Below, one piece after another: positions 26,182 to 34,744 of a stretch of 64,000 nucleotides of DNA (position 1 is its first letter; each line of letters starts with the position of its first letter). Both the position numbers and the translations under genes were made by a program. The stretch is from contig UCMS01000008.1 of NCBI GenBank assembly GCA_900473805.1, positions 310,001 to 374,000 on the forward strand, read 5' to 3'. The notes below the pieces were generated by a model. It ran no database searches. It was not told the origin of the DNA and saw only the letters and a list, made by a program, of their open reading frames with translations. The stretch comes from Hyphomicrobiales bacterium (GTDB taxonomy: Bacteria; Pseudomonadota; Alphaproteobacteria; Rhizobiales; Rhizobiaceae).

Positions 26182-26589
26182 ATGCCGATTCGATATGCCG
26201 TTGCGCCCGGAACACTTCTTCTCTGCAACTATGCTCTCGGTGGCTTCATGCCGCCTGAGATGGTCAAGCGGCGCCCTGCGATCGTGATTTCCCCCAGGCT
26301 TCCTCATCGAGATGGACTGTGTGCAGTCGTTCCACTTTCCACGTCCCCGCCTGAAAGGAACTTCAACTATGTGGTGGAGATCACCCTGGATCCGGCGTTG
26401 CCAGCGCCATTTGATTCGCCGGTGATGTGGGCAAAGTGCGACATGATCGCAACCGTAGGCTTTGAGCGCCTCGATCTCTTCCGAGGTGGGCGCGATACCA
26501 ATGGCAACCGCAAGTATCTGACAAGACGTGTCGACACTGAGACATTCGAAAGGATCAAAGCTGGCATTCGATGTGGGCTTGGAATTTAA
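26182..26589 (+). CDS. PemK/MazF family toxin-like endoribonuclease
   Basis: This 135-aa protein has the family start APGTLLLCNYALGG, then MVKRRPAIVISP with the conserved Arg-Arg-Pro, CAVVPLSTSPP, and MWAKCDMIATVGFERLDLF. MazF-type toxins cut mRNA at short sites. No standard antitoxin is adjacent; the 93-aa gene upstream is the only candidate. Such solitary members are common in rhizobia, so a housekeeping or regulatory role is possible. Confidence 0.85.
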   Translation: MPIRYAVAPGTLLLCNYALGGFMPPEMVKRRPAIVISPRLPHRDGLCAVVPLSTSPPERNFNYVVEITLDPALPAPFDSPVMWAKCDMIATVGFERLDLFRGGRDTNGNRKYLTRRVDTETFERIKAGIRCGLGI

Positions 26590-26673
26590 CTTGACCTTAA
26601 CGAGCAAACACCCATATTCAACATGATCGCTGGCGGCGAAAGCCGTTCAGCCTCAAGACCTCCATGGAGGCAG

Positions 26674-26716
26674 ACCCCGCCAAGGCGATAACAAGCGTGG
26701 CGGGGTTTCTTGTTTT
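26674..26716 (+). terminator. Intrinsic terminator
   Basis: ACCCCGCCA (26674-26682) pairs with TGGCGGGGT (26698-26706), followed by TTCTTGTTTT. It ends the plus-strand run 25438-26589. A separate 12-bp palindrome CCTCCATGGAGG lies just before it at 26659-26670. Confidence 0.75.
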
Positions 26717-26821
26717 AGAGATCCGTTGGGTCGATACCTAGCGGGACAAAGAACCCGTGGTCTTCGTCCCCAAGACGACCATTCAGCCTTCAGAGTCGTC
26801 AACCTTTCTTCAACCACGCCG

Positions 26822-27799
26822 TCATCCCCCCGCCCCATAGCCCTTCAACCTCCGTCGCGTATCCGACGGGCTTTCGCGAAAATGCGCGCGGTAGCTGCGG
26901 GAAAAGGCCGAGGCCGAGTTGAAGCCGGTGGCGGCGGCGATGTCGGCGAAGGCGATGCGGGTTTCGATCACTTTGCGGCGGGCGGCGTTGAGGCGGAGCG
27001 CCAGATAATGAATGTGCGGCGGGGCGCCGATCGCCTCTATAAATAAGGTTTGCAGCCGTCTTTCGCTGATGCCGATGCGGCGGGCCAGCCGCACCAGCGG
27101 CAGCGGTTGTTCCAGATGCTCCTCCATCACCCGCATCGCCTGGCTGACGCGCGGGTCGGCAAGCCGGATGCTGCCGGTCGAGGGCATGGCGGTGGCATTG
27201 CTGCTGACGCCACCCTGCTCGTAGATGAACTGACGTGACACTTCGAGCGCCAGCGAATAGCCGTGGCGGCGGCGGATCAGTTCCAGCATCAGGTCGAGCG
27301 TCGGCAGCGAACCGCCGGTGGTGATGCGCTTGCCGTCGATGACGAAGCGCTCGCGCACCGTCTTCACCTGCGGATAGGCGGCGGCGAAGTCGTCATAATC
27401 TTCCCAGTGCAGGGTCGCGGAAAAATTGTCGAGCAGAGCCGTGTCCGCCAGCAGCCAGGCGCCGGATTCGATGCCGGCGACGATGCTGCGATGCCGCGCC
27501 GATTTCGCCAGCAGACGCTTCAGGTCCGATGTGGCGTGGCGTTTCCAGTTGTGGCTCGACAGGACGAAGAGAGGGTCTTCCTCACTGCCCGGCTGGAAAG
27601 GACCATCGACCGGGATCGGAATATGGCTCTTGGTTTCGATCGGCCGTCCGTCGGGACTGAGGATCCGCCAGCGATAGAGCTCCAGCCCGCTTACCCGGTT
27701 TGCCAGGCGCAAGGGTTCGATGACCGAGGCGACCAGAATGAGATTGGTATCGGGTACGACGAGAAGGTCGAGCGTGGTGGTGGAGCTGGAATCGGACAT
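26822..27799 (-). CDS. GlxA-type AraC family regulator (CdhR-like, carnitine catabolism)
   Basis: This 325-aa protein has an N-terminal DJ-1/PfpI-like domain (MSDSSSTTTLDLLVVPDTNL to about residue 185, with AGIESGAWLLADTALL) and a C-terminal AraC DNA-binding domain with two HTH segments (PLVRLARRIGISERRLQTLF and FADIAAATGFNSASAFSRSY). In Pseudomonas, CdhR of this family activates carnitine dehydrogenase genes. It is divergent from the dehydrocarnitine-cleavage gene, with a small inverted repeat between them. The start was set at 27799 because the frame further upstream overlaps the divergent gene. Confidence 0.85.
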   Translation of the reverse strand: MSDSSSTTTLDLLVVPDTNLILVASVIEPLRLANRVSGLELYRWRILSPDGRPIETKSHIPIPVDGPFQPGSEEDPLFVLSSHNWKRHATSDLKRLLAKSARHRSIVAGIESGAWLLADTALLDNFSATLHWEDYDDFAAAYPQVKTVRERFVIDGKRITTGGSLPTLDLMLELIRRRHGYSLALEVSRQFIYEQGGVSSNATAMPSTGSIRLADPRVSQAMRVMEEHLEQPLPLVRLARRIGISERRLQTLFIEAIGAPPHIHYLALRLNAARRKVIETRIAFADIAAATGFNSASAFSRSYRAHFRESPSDTRRRLKGYGAGG

Positions 27800-27824
27800 G
27801 CGGCACGGATCTCGCGATGTTGCC

Positions 27825-27844
27825 GATAGTGTATAGAAACTATC
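27825..27844. promoter_or_regulatory. Candidate operator between regulator and carnitine operon
   Basis: GATAGT, 8 nt, ACTATC forms an inverted repeat in the 112-bp divergent gap. AraC-type regulators usually bind direct repeats, so this is a weak call, but it is the only clear symmetry there. Confidence 0.4.
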
Positions 27845-27911
27845 CGATCCTGCAAAGCATGCTGCGGCATTCTGTCTCGTAATAGGGCCAACGAACGAGG
27901 GAGAACAATCC

Positions 27912-28814
27912 GTGCCTTTGACCATGAACCGTGATGTCTTCATCACCTGCGCCGTCACCGGCGCCGGAGACACCACCTCGAAATCGCCGCATGTGCCGAT
28001 CACTCCCAAGCAGATCGCCGAGTCCGCCATTGATGCCGCGAAGGCCGGTGCCGCCGTCGTGCATTGCCATGTGCGCGATCCGGAAACGGGTGCCGCCAGC
28101 CGCCGCAACGATCTCTACAAGGAAGTGACCGACCGCATCCGCTCGGCAGATGTCGACGTCGTCCTAAACCTGACCGCCGGCATGGGCGGGGACCTGATTT
28201 TCGGCAATGTCGAGCAGCCTTTGCCGCTCAACCCTAAGGGCACCGACATGGCCGGCGCGACCGAGCGCGTGTCGCATGTTGCCGAATGCCTGCCGGAAAT
28301 CTGCACGCTCGATTGCGGCACGATGAATTTCTCGCTCGGCGATTATGTCATGACCAACACGCCGTCGATGCTGCGTGCCATGGCGAAGCAGATGACCGAT
28401 CTCGGCGTGCGCCCCGAGATCGAAGCCTTCGACACGGGCCATCTGTGGTTCGCCAAGCAGCTGGTCGAGGAAGGCCTGATCGAGGATCCGGTCCTCATCC
28501 AGCTCTGCATGGGCATTCCCTGGGGCGCGCCTGATGACCTCAACACCTTCATGGCGATGGTCAACAATGTGCCAGCGAGCTGGACCTTCTCTGCCTTCTC
28601 CATCGGCCGCAATGCCATGGCCTATCCGGCGGCTGCCGTGCTTGCCGGCGGCAATGTGCGCGTCGGGCTGGAAGACAATCTCTATGCCGGCAAGGGCCTG
28701 CTCGCCACCAATGCCCAGCTCGTCGAAAAGGCCGTGACCGTGATCGAGGGCATGGGCGCCCGGATCATCGGGCCGGACGAGGTGCGCAAGAAGCTCAAGC
28801 TCACCAAGCGCTGA
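27912..28814 (+). CDS. 3-dehydrocarnitine cleavage enzyme (BKACE family, DUF849)
   Basis: This 300-aa TIM-barrel zinc enzyme condenses a beta-keto acid with acetyl-CoA and splits it. The BKACE motifs are present: the FITCAVTGAGD start, the zinc site HCHVRDP (His51, His53), TLDCGTMNFS, and EAFDTGHL. With a regulator of the CdhR type and a carnitine dehydrogenase next to it, the substrate is very probably 3-dehydrocarnitine, giving betainyl-CoA and acetoacetate. A GTG start was chosen because GAGGGAG lies 8 nt upstream; ATG at 27924 is the alternative. Confidence 0.87.
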   Translation: MPLTMNRDVFITCAVTGAGDTTSKSPHVPITPKQIAESAIDAAKAGAAVVHCHVRDPETGAASRRNDLYKEVTDRIRSADVDVVLNLTAGMGGDLIFGNVEQPLPLNPKGTDMAGATERVSHVAECLPEICTLDCGTMNFSLGDYVMTNTPSMLRAMAKQMTDLGVRPEIEAFDTGHLWFAKQLVEEGLIEDPVLIQLCMGIPWGAPDDLNTFMAMVNNVPASWTFSAFSIGRNAMAYPAAAVLAGGNVRVGLEDNLYAGKGLLATNAQLVEKAVTVIEGMGARIIGPDEVRKKLKLTKR

Positions 28815-28883
28815 TGCCTCGCCCGTTCCGCGCGATTGCGGGGGGCGGGTCACTCGACAAACCGACATGCGGACGAGAACGTG

Positions 28884-30371
28884 ATGAGCAGAATTCAAAA
28901 GGCGGCCTGTATTGGCGGCGGAGTGATCGGCGGAGCCTGGGCGGCGCGTTTCGTGCTCGCCGGCATCGACACCACGATCTTCGATCCGCATCCGGAGGCC
29001 GAGCGCATCATCGGCGAAGTCATGGCCAATGCCGAACGTGCCTACGAGATGCTGACCATGGCGCCGCTGCCGCCCAAGGGAAAGCTCACCTATGCGGCCT
29101 CGCTTGAGGAGGCGGTCGCCGGCGCCGACTGGATCCAGGAAAGCGTGCCGGAGCGTGTCGAACTCAAGCGCGGCGTTATCACCCAGATCGATGCGGCAGC
29201 CGACCCCAAGGCGCTGATCGGCTCCTCGACCTCCGGAATCCTGCCCACCGATCTGCAGCACGACATGAACCATCCCGAACGCATGTTCGTCGCGCATCCC
29301 TATAATCCTGTCTATCTCCTGCCGCTCGCCGAACTCGTCGGCGGCGAAAAGACCAGCCGCGCCGTGCTGGAAGATGCCAAGGCGAAGCTCGCGCCGATCG
29401 GCATGAAGGGCGTGATCCTCAACAAGGAGATCGAAGGTTTCGTCGGCGACCGCTTGCTGGAAGCGCTGTGGCGCGAGGCGCTCTGGCTGATCAAGGACGA
29501 CATCTGCGACACCGAGACCCTCGACGACGTCATCCGCTATTCCTTCGGCATGCGCTGGGCGCAGATGGGCCTGTTCGAGACCTATCGGATCGCCGGCGGC
29601 GAAGCCGGCATGCGGCATTTCCTCGCCCAGTTCGGCCCCTGCCTCGCCTGGCCCTGGACCAAGCTCACCGACGTGGTCGACCTCAACGACGAACTCGTCG
29701 ACAAGATCGCCGGCCAGTCGGACGCCCAGTCGGGCGCGCGCGGCATCCGTGATCTCGAACGCATCCGCGACCAGAACCTCGTCGGCATCATGCAGGCCCT
29801 GAAGGCCGGCGATGCCGGTCGCGGCTGGGGCTCCGGCAAGTTGCTGGCGGAGTTCGAGGCGCATCTCTGGTCGGCAGCACCCGCGCCCGCTGCCGCAGAC
29901 ACCACCGAGCCGATCAAGCTTGCGGACTTCCGCGTGCATCCGTCCTGGGTCGACTACAACGGCCACATGACCGAATACCGCTATAGCCAGTGTTTTGCCG
30001 ACAGTTCCGATGCGCTGCTGCGCTTCATCGGCGTGGACATGGACTATGTTGGTGCCGGCCACAGCTATTACACGGTCGAAAATCATCTGCGGCTGCTCGA
30101 CGAGTGCAAGCTGGGCGATGCTCTTTACGTCGAAGTCCAATTGCTGCCCTCGGATGGCAAGAAGCTGCACAGCTTCTTCTGGCTGCGGCGCGCCTCGGAC
30201 GATAGTCTGGTGGCGACCTGCGAACACCTGATGCTGCATGTCTCCTCGGCCGAAGGCAAAACCGTGCCGCCACTGCCGGCGATCCTCGCCAAGCTCGAAC
30301 CGCTGATCGCCGGTCATGCTTCGCTGCCGGTGCCCGATGGTGCCGGTCGGCATGTCGGGCAGAAGAGGTAG
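28884..30371 (+). CDS. lcdH: L-carnitine dehydrogenase fused to a hotdog thioesterase
   Basis: This 495-aa fusion has an N-terminal 3-hydroxyacyl-CoA-dehydrogenase-type NAD domain (AACIGGGVIGGAWAARF, residues 8-24, and the ESVPERVELKRG segment), a C-terminal dehydrogenase domain, and from about residue 350 a 4HBT hotdog domain (HPSWVDYNGHMTEYRYSQCF). The first part oxidises L-carnitine to 3-dehydrocarnitine. The second can hydrolyse betainyl-CoA made by the preceding enzyme, giving glycine betaine. The ATG at 28884 has only a weak upstream site. Confidence 0.9.
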   Translation: MSRIQKAACIGGGVIGGAWAARFVLAGIDTTIFDPHPEAERIIGEVMANAERAYEMLTMAPLPPKGKLTYAASLEEAVAGADWIQESVPERVELKRGVITQIDAAADPKALIGSSTSGILPTDLQHDMNHPERMFVAHPYNPVYLLPLAELVGGEKTSRAVLEDAKAKLAPIGMKGVILNKEIEGFVGDRLLEALWREALWLIKDDICDTETLDDVIRYSFGMRWAQMGLFETYRIAGGEAGMRHFLAQFGPCLAWPWTKLTDVVDLNDELVDKIAGQSDAQSGARGIRDLERIRDQNLVGIMQALKAGDAGRGWGSGKLLAEFEAHLWSAAPAPAAADTTEPIKLADFRVHPSWVDYNGHMTEYRYSQCFADSSDALLRFIGVDMDYVGAGHSYYTVENHLRLLDECKLGDALYVEVQLLPSDGKKLHSFFWLRRASDDSLVATCEHLMLHVSSAEGKTVPPLPAILAKLEPLIAGHASLPVPDGAGRHVGQKR

Positions 30372-30411
30372 CCCTATGTCGCAACCCGGACCGAAGGCAG
30401 GAGGATAAGGC

Positions 30412-31572
30412 ATGGATTTCGCCCTCACCGCAGAGCAGCAGATGATCGTCGATACGGTCCGCGGCTTCGTGGAGAGCGAACTCTATCCGCTCGAAGATCA
30501 GGTCGAGAAACAGGGTTTTGTCCCGCCTGAGATGGGCTGGGAGATCGCGGCCAAGGTGAAGCAACTCGGTTTCTTCGCCTGCAACATGCCGGAAGAAGTT
30601 GGCGGCGGCGGGCTCGACCACCAGACCTTCACCCTGGTTGAACGCGAACTCGGTCGTGCCTCCATGGCGCTCACCGTCTTCTTCGGCCGACCCTCCGGGA
30701 TCCTGATGGGCTGCAATGACGACCAGCGCGAACGCTATCTGCTGCCGGCCACGCGTGGCGACAAGTTCGATGCCCTGGCCATGACCGAACCCGGCGCGGG
30801 CTCGGACCTGCGCGGCATGAGTTGCACGGCCCGCCCCGACGGCGATGACTGGGTCCTCAACGGCACCAAACATTTCATCAGCCATGCCAATATCGCTGAT
30901 TTCGTCATCGTCTTCGTCGCCACCGGCGAGGAAGAAACGCCGAAGGGCGTCAAGAAGCTGATCACCTGTTTCCTGGTTGATCGCGGCACACCCGGCTTCA
31001 CCATCCGTGACGGCTATTCCTCCGTGTCCCATCGCGGTTACCAGAACTGCATCCTCGATTTCGACGATTGTCGCCTGCCTTCGGCGCAGATCCTCGGCGA
31101 GGTCCACAAGGGCTTCGAGCTTGCCAATGCCTGGCTCTACGGCACACGGCTGACGGTCGCCGCGAGCTGCGTCGGTCGGGCGCGGCGGGTCTTCGACCTC
31201 GCGGTCCCCTATGCCGCCGAGCGGCACCAGTTCGGCAAGCCGATTGGCGCCAACCAGGGCGTTTCCTTCAAGCTCGCTGACATGATCACCGAGATCGATG
31301 CGGCTGGCTATCTGACGCTCGCCGCCGCCTGGCGCCTCGACCAGGGGCTGCCGGCGAACCGCGAAATCGCCTCCGCCAAGCTCTATGCTTCGGAAATGCT
31401 CTCCCGCGTCACCGACGAGGCGATCCAGATCCATGGCGGCATGGGCTTAATGGACGACCTGCCACTGGCGCGCTTCTGGCGCGACGCACGGGTGGAGCGG
31501 ATCTGGGACGGCACCTCTGAAATCCAGCGGCACATTATCAGCCGCGACCTGTTGCGGCCGTTTGGAGCATGA
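30412..31572 (+). CDS. Acyl-CoA dehydrogenase (probably gamma-butyrobetainyl-CoA)
   Basis: This 386-aa FAD flavoprotein has the family motifs MTEPGAGSDLRGM, the flavin-binding RHQFGKPIGANQGVSFKLADM and the C-terminal QIHGGMGLMDDLPLARFWRD. The start follows AGGAGG. It stands between carnitine dehydrogenase and an acyl-CoA synthetase plus a CaiD-type hydratase. That context points to oxidation of gamma-butyrobetainyl-CoA to crotonobetainyl-CoA rather than fatty acid oxidation. Substrate specificity is inferred only from the neighbours. Confidence 0.88.
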   Translation: MDFALTAEQQMIVDTVRGFVESELYPLEDQVEKQGFVPPEMGWEIAAKVKQLGFFACNMPEEVGGGGLDHQTFTLVERELGRASMALTVFFGRPSGILMGCNDDQRERYLLPATRGDKFDALAMTEPGAGSDLRGMSCTARPDGDDWVLNGTKHFISHANIADFVIVFVATGEEETPKGVKKLITCFLVDRGTPGFTIRDGYSSVSHRGYQNCILDFDDCRLPSAQILGEVHKGFELANAWLYGTRLTVAASCVGRARRVFDLAVPYAAERHQFGKPIGANQGVSFKLADMITEIDAAGYLTLAAAWRLDQGLPANREIASAKLYASEMLSRVTDEAIQIHGGMGLMDDLPLARFWRDARVERIWDGTSEIQRHIISRDLLRPFGA

Positions 31573-31777
31573 TCATGGCGAACGGCTCCCCACACTCGAT
31601 CCGAGATATCTCAGACTCCTCCCCCCGATGGCCACAGGACCCGCATCAGGGCCTGTGGCCGGGCAGGCATGCCGATCTTAGGACATCCCGGGCTGGAAGA
31701 CGTGGCTCTGGTCGCGCCTTTCCAGGCGAGCCGGCTCGGCATTACCCGACAGACGGTCGGCTCGGCAGGGTGCTTGA

Positions 31778-33844
31778 ATGACGACAAACGCCCGCTCGCC
31801 GCTCACCCGCCTGATCCGTCCGCAATCCATCGCCGTCTTCGGCGGCAAGGAAGCGGCACGGGTGGTGGAACAGTGCGGCAAGGCGGGCTATCGTGGGCAG
31901 ATTTGGCCCGTGCATCCGACGCGCGAGACGGTCCATGGCCATCGCTGCTATCGCTCCGCCGCCGATCTTCCCGGCGCGCCGGATGCCGCCTTCATCGGCG
32001 TCAATCGCACGCTCACGGTCGAGATTCTGCGTGAGCTCTCCCAGCGCGGCGCCGGTGGCGCCATCTGCTACGCTTCGGGCTTTGCAGAAGCCGCTGCAGA
32101 ATTGCCCGACGGCCCCGCTCTGCAGGCGGAACTGGTCGCGGCAGCCGGCACCATGGCCATGTTGGGCCCCAATTGCTACGGCTTCATCAACATGCTCGAT
32201 GACGCGCTGCTCTGGCCCGACCAGCACGGCATGGTCCATGTTGACAGGGGTGTGGCCATCCTCACCCAGTCATCCAACATCGCGCTCAACATTTCGATGC
32301 AGGCCCGCGGCCTGCCGATCGCCTATCTGATGACGGCCGGAAACCAGGCCCAGACGGGGCTTTCGGCACTGGCTGCTGCGGCGATGGAAGACGAGCGGGT
32401 GACGGCCGTCGGGCTGCATATCGAAAGCTTCGACGATCTCGACGCACTGCAGCATCTGGCACGCCGCGCCCGGGCGCTGCGAAAGCCAGTGGTTGCGTTG
32501 AAGGTCGGAAGATCGGCTGCCGCCCAGCGCGCAACGTTGTCCCATACCGCCTCGCTCGCCGGCAATGATCGGGTTTCTTCGGCGCTGCTCAAACGCCTCG
32601 GCATCGGCCGCGTGCATTCCCTGCCGCAGATGCTGGAAACGCTGAAACTCCTGCATGTCTGTGGGCCGCTCGCCTCCAACTCTGTCTCGTCGATGAGCTG
32701 TTCCGGTGGCGAGGCCTCGTTGATGGCCGATGCCGGTGTCGGCAAGGCGGTCGAGTTCCGCGATCTTCCCCCGCAGCACCTGCCCGAACTTCGGGAAACG
32801 CTCGGCGCGATGGTCACCTTGTCCAATCCGCTCGATTACCACACCTTCGTCTGGGGTGATCGTACGCGCCAGGCCAAAGCCTTCTCCTCGGTCATGCGCG
32901 GCGGCTATGGCATCAATCTTGTGGTGCTCGACTTCCCGCGTGCCGACCGTTGCGATGCCACCGATTGGACCACGACCGTCGATGCCGTGATCGATGCGCG
33001 ACGGGCGACAGGTGCGGCCGCCGCGATCGTCTCCAGCCTGTCGGAAACCATGCCGGAAACCGTCGCGACCCGGCTTGTTGCCGAAGGCATCGTGCCCTTC
33101 TGCGGGATCGATGAGGCACTCTGCGCCATTGAAGTCGCCCACCAAATTCATGCCACCTGGGCAAAACCGGCGGCCGCGCCGGTTCTGTCCGCAAACCTGG
33201 TAGAGACCGACATCACCACCTTCTACGAGGAGCGTGCCAAACCCAGGCTTGCCGCCTATGGCGTGCCGATCCCCTACGGCATGGTCGCCGACCGGCCGGA
33301 AAACGCGGTCGCGATCGCAGAACGGCTCGGTTATCCGGTCGCGCTCAAGGGCCTCGGCATCGCCCACAAAAGCGATGTCGGAGCCGTTCGGCTCAACATC
33401 CGAAGTGCCGGAGAAGTTCTCGCCGCAGCCTCCGCCATGAGCGCGGTTGCCGAACGCTTCCTCGTCGAGAAAATGGCCCCGAAACCGGTGGCGGAGCTCA
33501 TTGTCGGGGCGCTGCGCGATCCGGTCGTCGGTCCGGTGCTGACCCTGGGCGCCGGAGGCGTGCTGGTCGACCTCATCGATGACAGCACCGTCCTGCTCCT
33601 CCCCACGAATGCCCAGGAAATCCGCGCCGCCCTGGCGGAACTCAAGGTGTCAAAGTTGATTGAAGGCTATCGCGGCGGCCCGTCAGGCGATATGAACGCA
33701 CTGATACAACTCGTCGCCTCTGTCGCAGATTATGTCGCAGACAACGCAACGAGATTGGAAGAACTGGACCTTAATCCGGTTCTGGTGCTGCCGGAAGGCG
33801 AAGGCGCAATTGCCGTCGACGCCTTCATCCGGATGAGGAGTTAA
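31778..33844 (+). CDS. ADP-forming acyl-CoA synthetase (probably for betaine acids)
   Basis: This 688-aa protein is an acyl-CoA synthetase of the NDP-forming superfamily: CoA-binding domain (residues 8-130), succinyl-CoA-ligase-like domains with phospho-His256 in TLSHTASLAG, and a C-terminal ATP-grasp (from about 480; PVALKGLGIAHKSDVGAV, TLGAGGVLVDLIDD). It activates acids at the cost of ATP to ADP. In this operon the acid is likely gamma-butyrobetaine, crotonobetaine or carnitine, replacing the AMP-forming CaiC and the CoA-transferase CaiB of enterobacteria. It is followed at 3 bp by caiD. Confidence 0.87.
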   Translation: MTTNARSPLTRLIRPQSIAVFGGKEAARVVEQCGKAGYRGQIWPVHPTRETVHGHRCYRSAADLPGAPDAAFIGVNRTLTVEILRELSQRGAGGAICYASGFAEAAAELPDGPALQAELVAAAGTMAMLGPNCYGFINMLDDALLWPDQHGMVHVDRGVAILTQSSNIALNISMQARGLPIAYLMTAGNQAQTGLSALAAAAMEDERVTAVGLHIESFDDLDALQHLARRARALRKPVVALKVGRSAAAQRATLSHTASLAGNDRVSSALLKRLGIGRVHSLPQMLETLKLLHVCGPLASNSVSSMSCSGGEASLMADAGVGKAVEFRDLPPQHLPELRETLGAMVTLSNPLDYHTFVWGDRTRQAKAFSSVMRGGYGINLVVLDFPRADRCDATDWTTTVDAVIDARRATGAAAAIVSSLSETMPETVATRLVAEGIVPFCGIDEALCAIEVAHQIHATWAKPAAAPVLSANLVETDITTFYEERAKPRLAAYGVPIPYGMVADRPENAVAIAERLGYPVALKGLGIAHKSDVGAVRLNIRSAGEVLAAASAMSAVAERFLVEKMAPKPVAELIVGALRDPVVGPVLTLGAGGVLVDLIDDSTVLLLPTNAQEIRAALAELKVSKLIEGYRGGPSGDMNALIQLVASVADYVADNATRLEELDLNPVLVLPEGEGAIAVDAFIRMRS

Positions 33845-33847
33845 AGC

Positions 33848-34630
33848 GTGGCCGACCCTATCCGCACCCGTCGCGAAAACGGCATCCTCGAAGTCACGAT
33901 CGACCGACCAAAGGCCAATGCCATCGATCTCGCAACCAGCCGGATCATGGGCGATATCTTCGCAGACTTCCGCGACGACGAAACCCTGAGGGTGGCGATC
34001 ATCACCGGTAGCGGTCCCAAGTTCTTCTGCCCAGGCTGGGACCTGAAGGCGGCCGCCGAGGGCGATGCGGTGGACGGAGACTACGGCGTCGGCGGCTTTG
34101 GCGGCCTGCAGGAACTGCGCGACCTCAACAAGCCGGTCATTGCGGCCATCAACGGCATCTGTTGCGGCGGCGGCCTGGAGATCGCGCTCTCCGCCGATCT
34201 GATCCTCGCCGCCGATCACGCCACCTTTGCACTGCCGGAAATCCGCTCGGGCACGGTGGCCGACGCCGCCTCGATCAAGCTGCCGAAGCGCATCCCCTAT
34301 CACATCGCCATGGACATGCTTCTGACCGGCCGTTGGCTCGACGCACAGGAGGCCCATCGCTGGGGCTTCGTCAACGAGATCCTGCCGGCAGACACGTTGA
34401 TGGACCGCGCCTGGGCGCTCGCACGCCTGCTCGAAAGCGGCCCGCCGCTGGTCTATGCCGCGATCAAGGAGATCGTGCGCGATGCCGAGGGCCGGGATTT
34501 CCAGACGACGATGAACAAGATCACCAAACGGCAATACCGGACGGTCGACGTGCTTTACGGCAGCGAAGACCAGATCGAAGGCGCGCGCGCCTTTGCCGAG
34601 AAGCGCCAGCCGGTCTGGAAAGGGAGATAG
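33848..34630 (+). CDS. caiD: Carnitinyl-CoA dehydratase / crotonobetainyl-CoA hydratase
   Basis: This 260-aa crotonase-fold enzyme has the two catalytic glutamates Glu111 (GGGLEIAL) and Glu131 (ALPEIRSG), at the positions known in E. coli CaiD. The GWDLKAAAEGD segment and the C-terminal AFAEKRQPVWKGR are close to CaiD as well. It hydrates crotonobetainyl-CoA to L-carnitinyl-CoA. A GTG start follows GAGGAG, which overlaps the end of the preceding gene. Confidence 0.88.
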   Translation: MADPIRTRRENGILEVTIDRPKANAIDLATSRIMGDIFADFRDDETLRVAIITGSGPKFFCPGWDLKAAAEGDAVDGDYGVGGFGGLQELRDLNKPVIAAINGICCGGGLEIALSADLILAADHATFALPEIRSGTVADAASIKLPKRIPYHIAMDMLLTGRWLDAQEAHRWGFVNEILPADTLMDRAWALARLLESGPPLVYAAIKEIVRDAEGRDFQTTMNKITKRQYRTVDVLYGSEDQIEGARAFAEKRQPVWKGR

Positions 34631-34744
34631 TTTCAAGCAGCCGCGTGAGGGCCCTGGCGGTCGGCCCGATTGCGCAACCGTACGATCGCCACCGTCACGG
34701 AAAAAATGCCGGACGCATAACCAACCAGAACAAGGGAACAGACG

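Noticed and set aside
28164..30428. A 754-codon open frame antisense to the carnitine dehydrogenase region
   Set aside because: Same reason: the opposite strand carries genes with catalytic motifs and this frame has none.
31573..31777. 205-bp gap between the acyl-CoA dehydrogenase and the synthetase as a possible riboswitch or small gene
   Set aside because: A short frame exists but has no ribosome-binding site or features, and no known riboswitch pattern was recognised.
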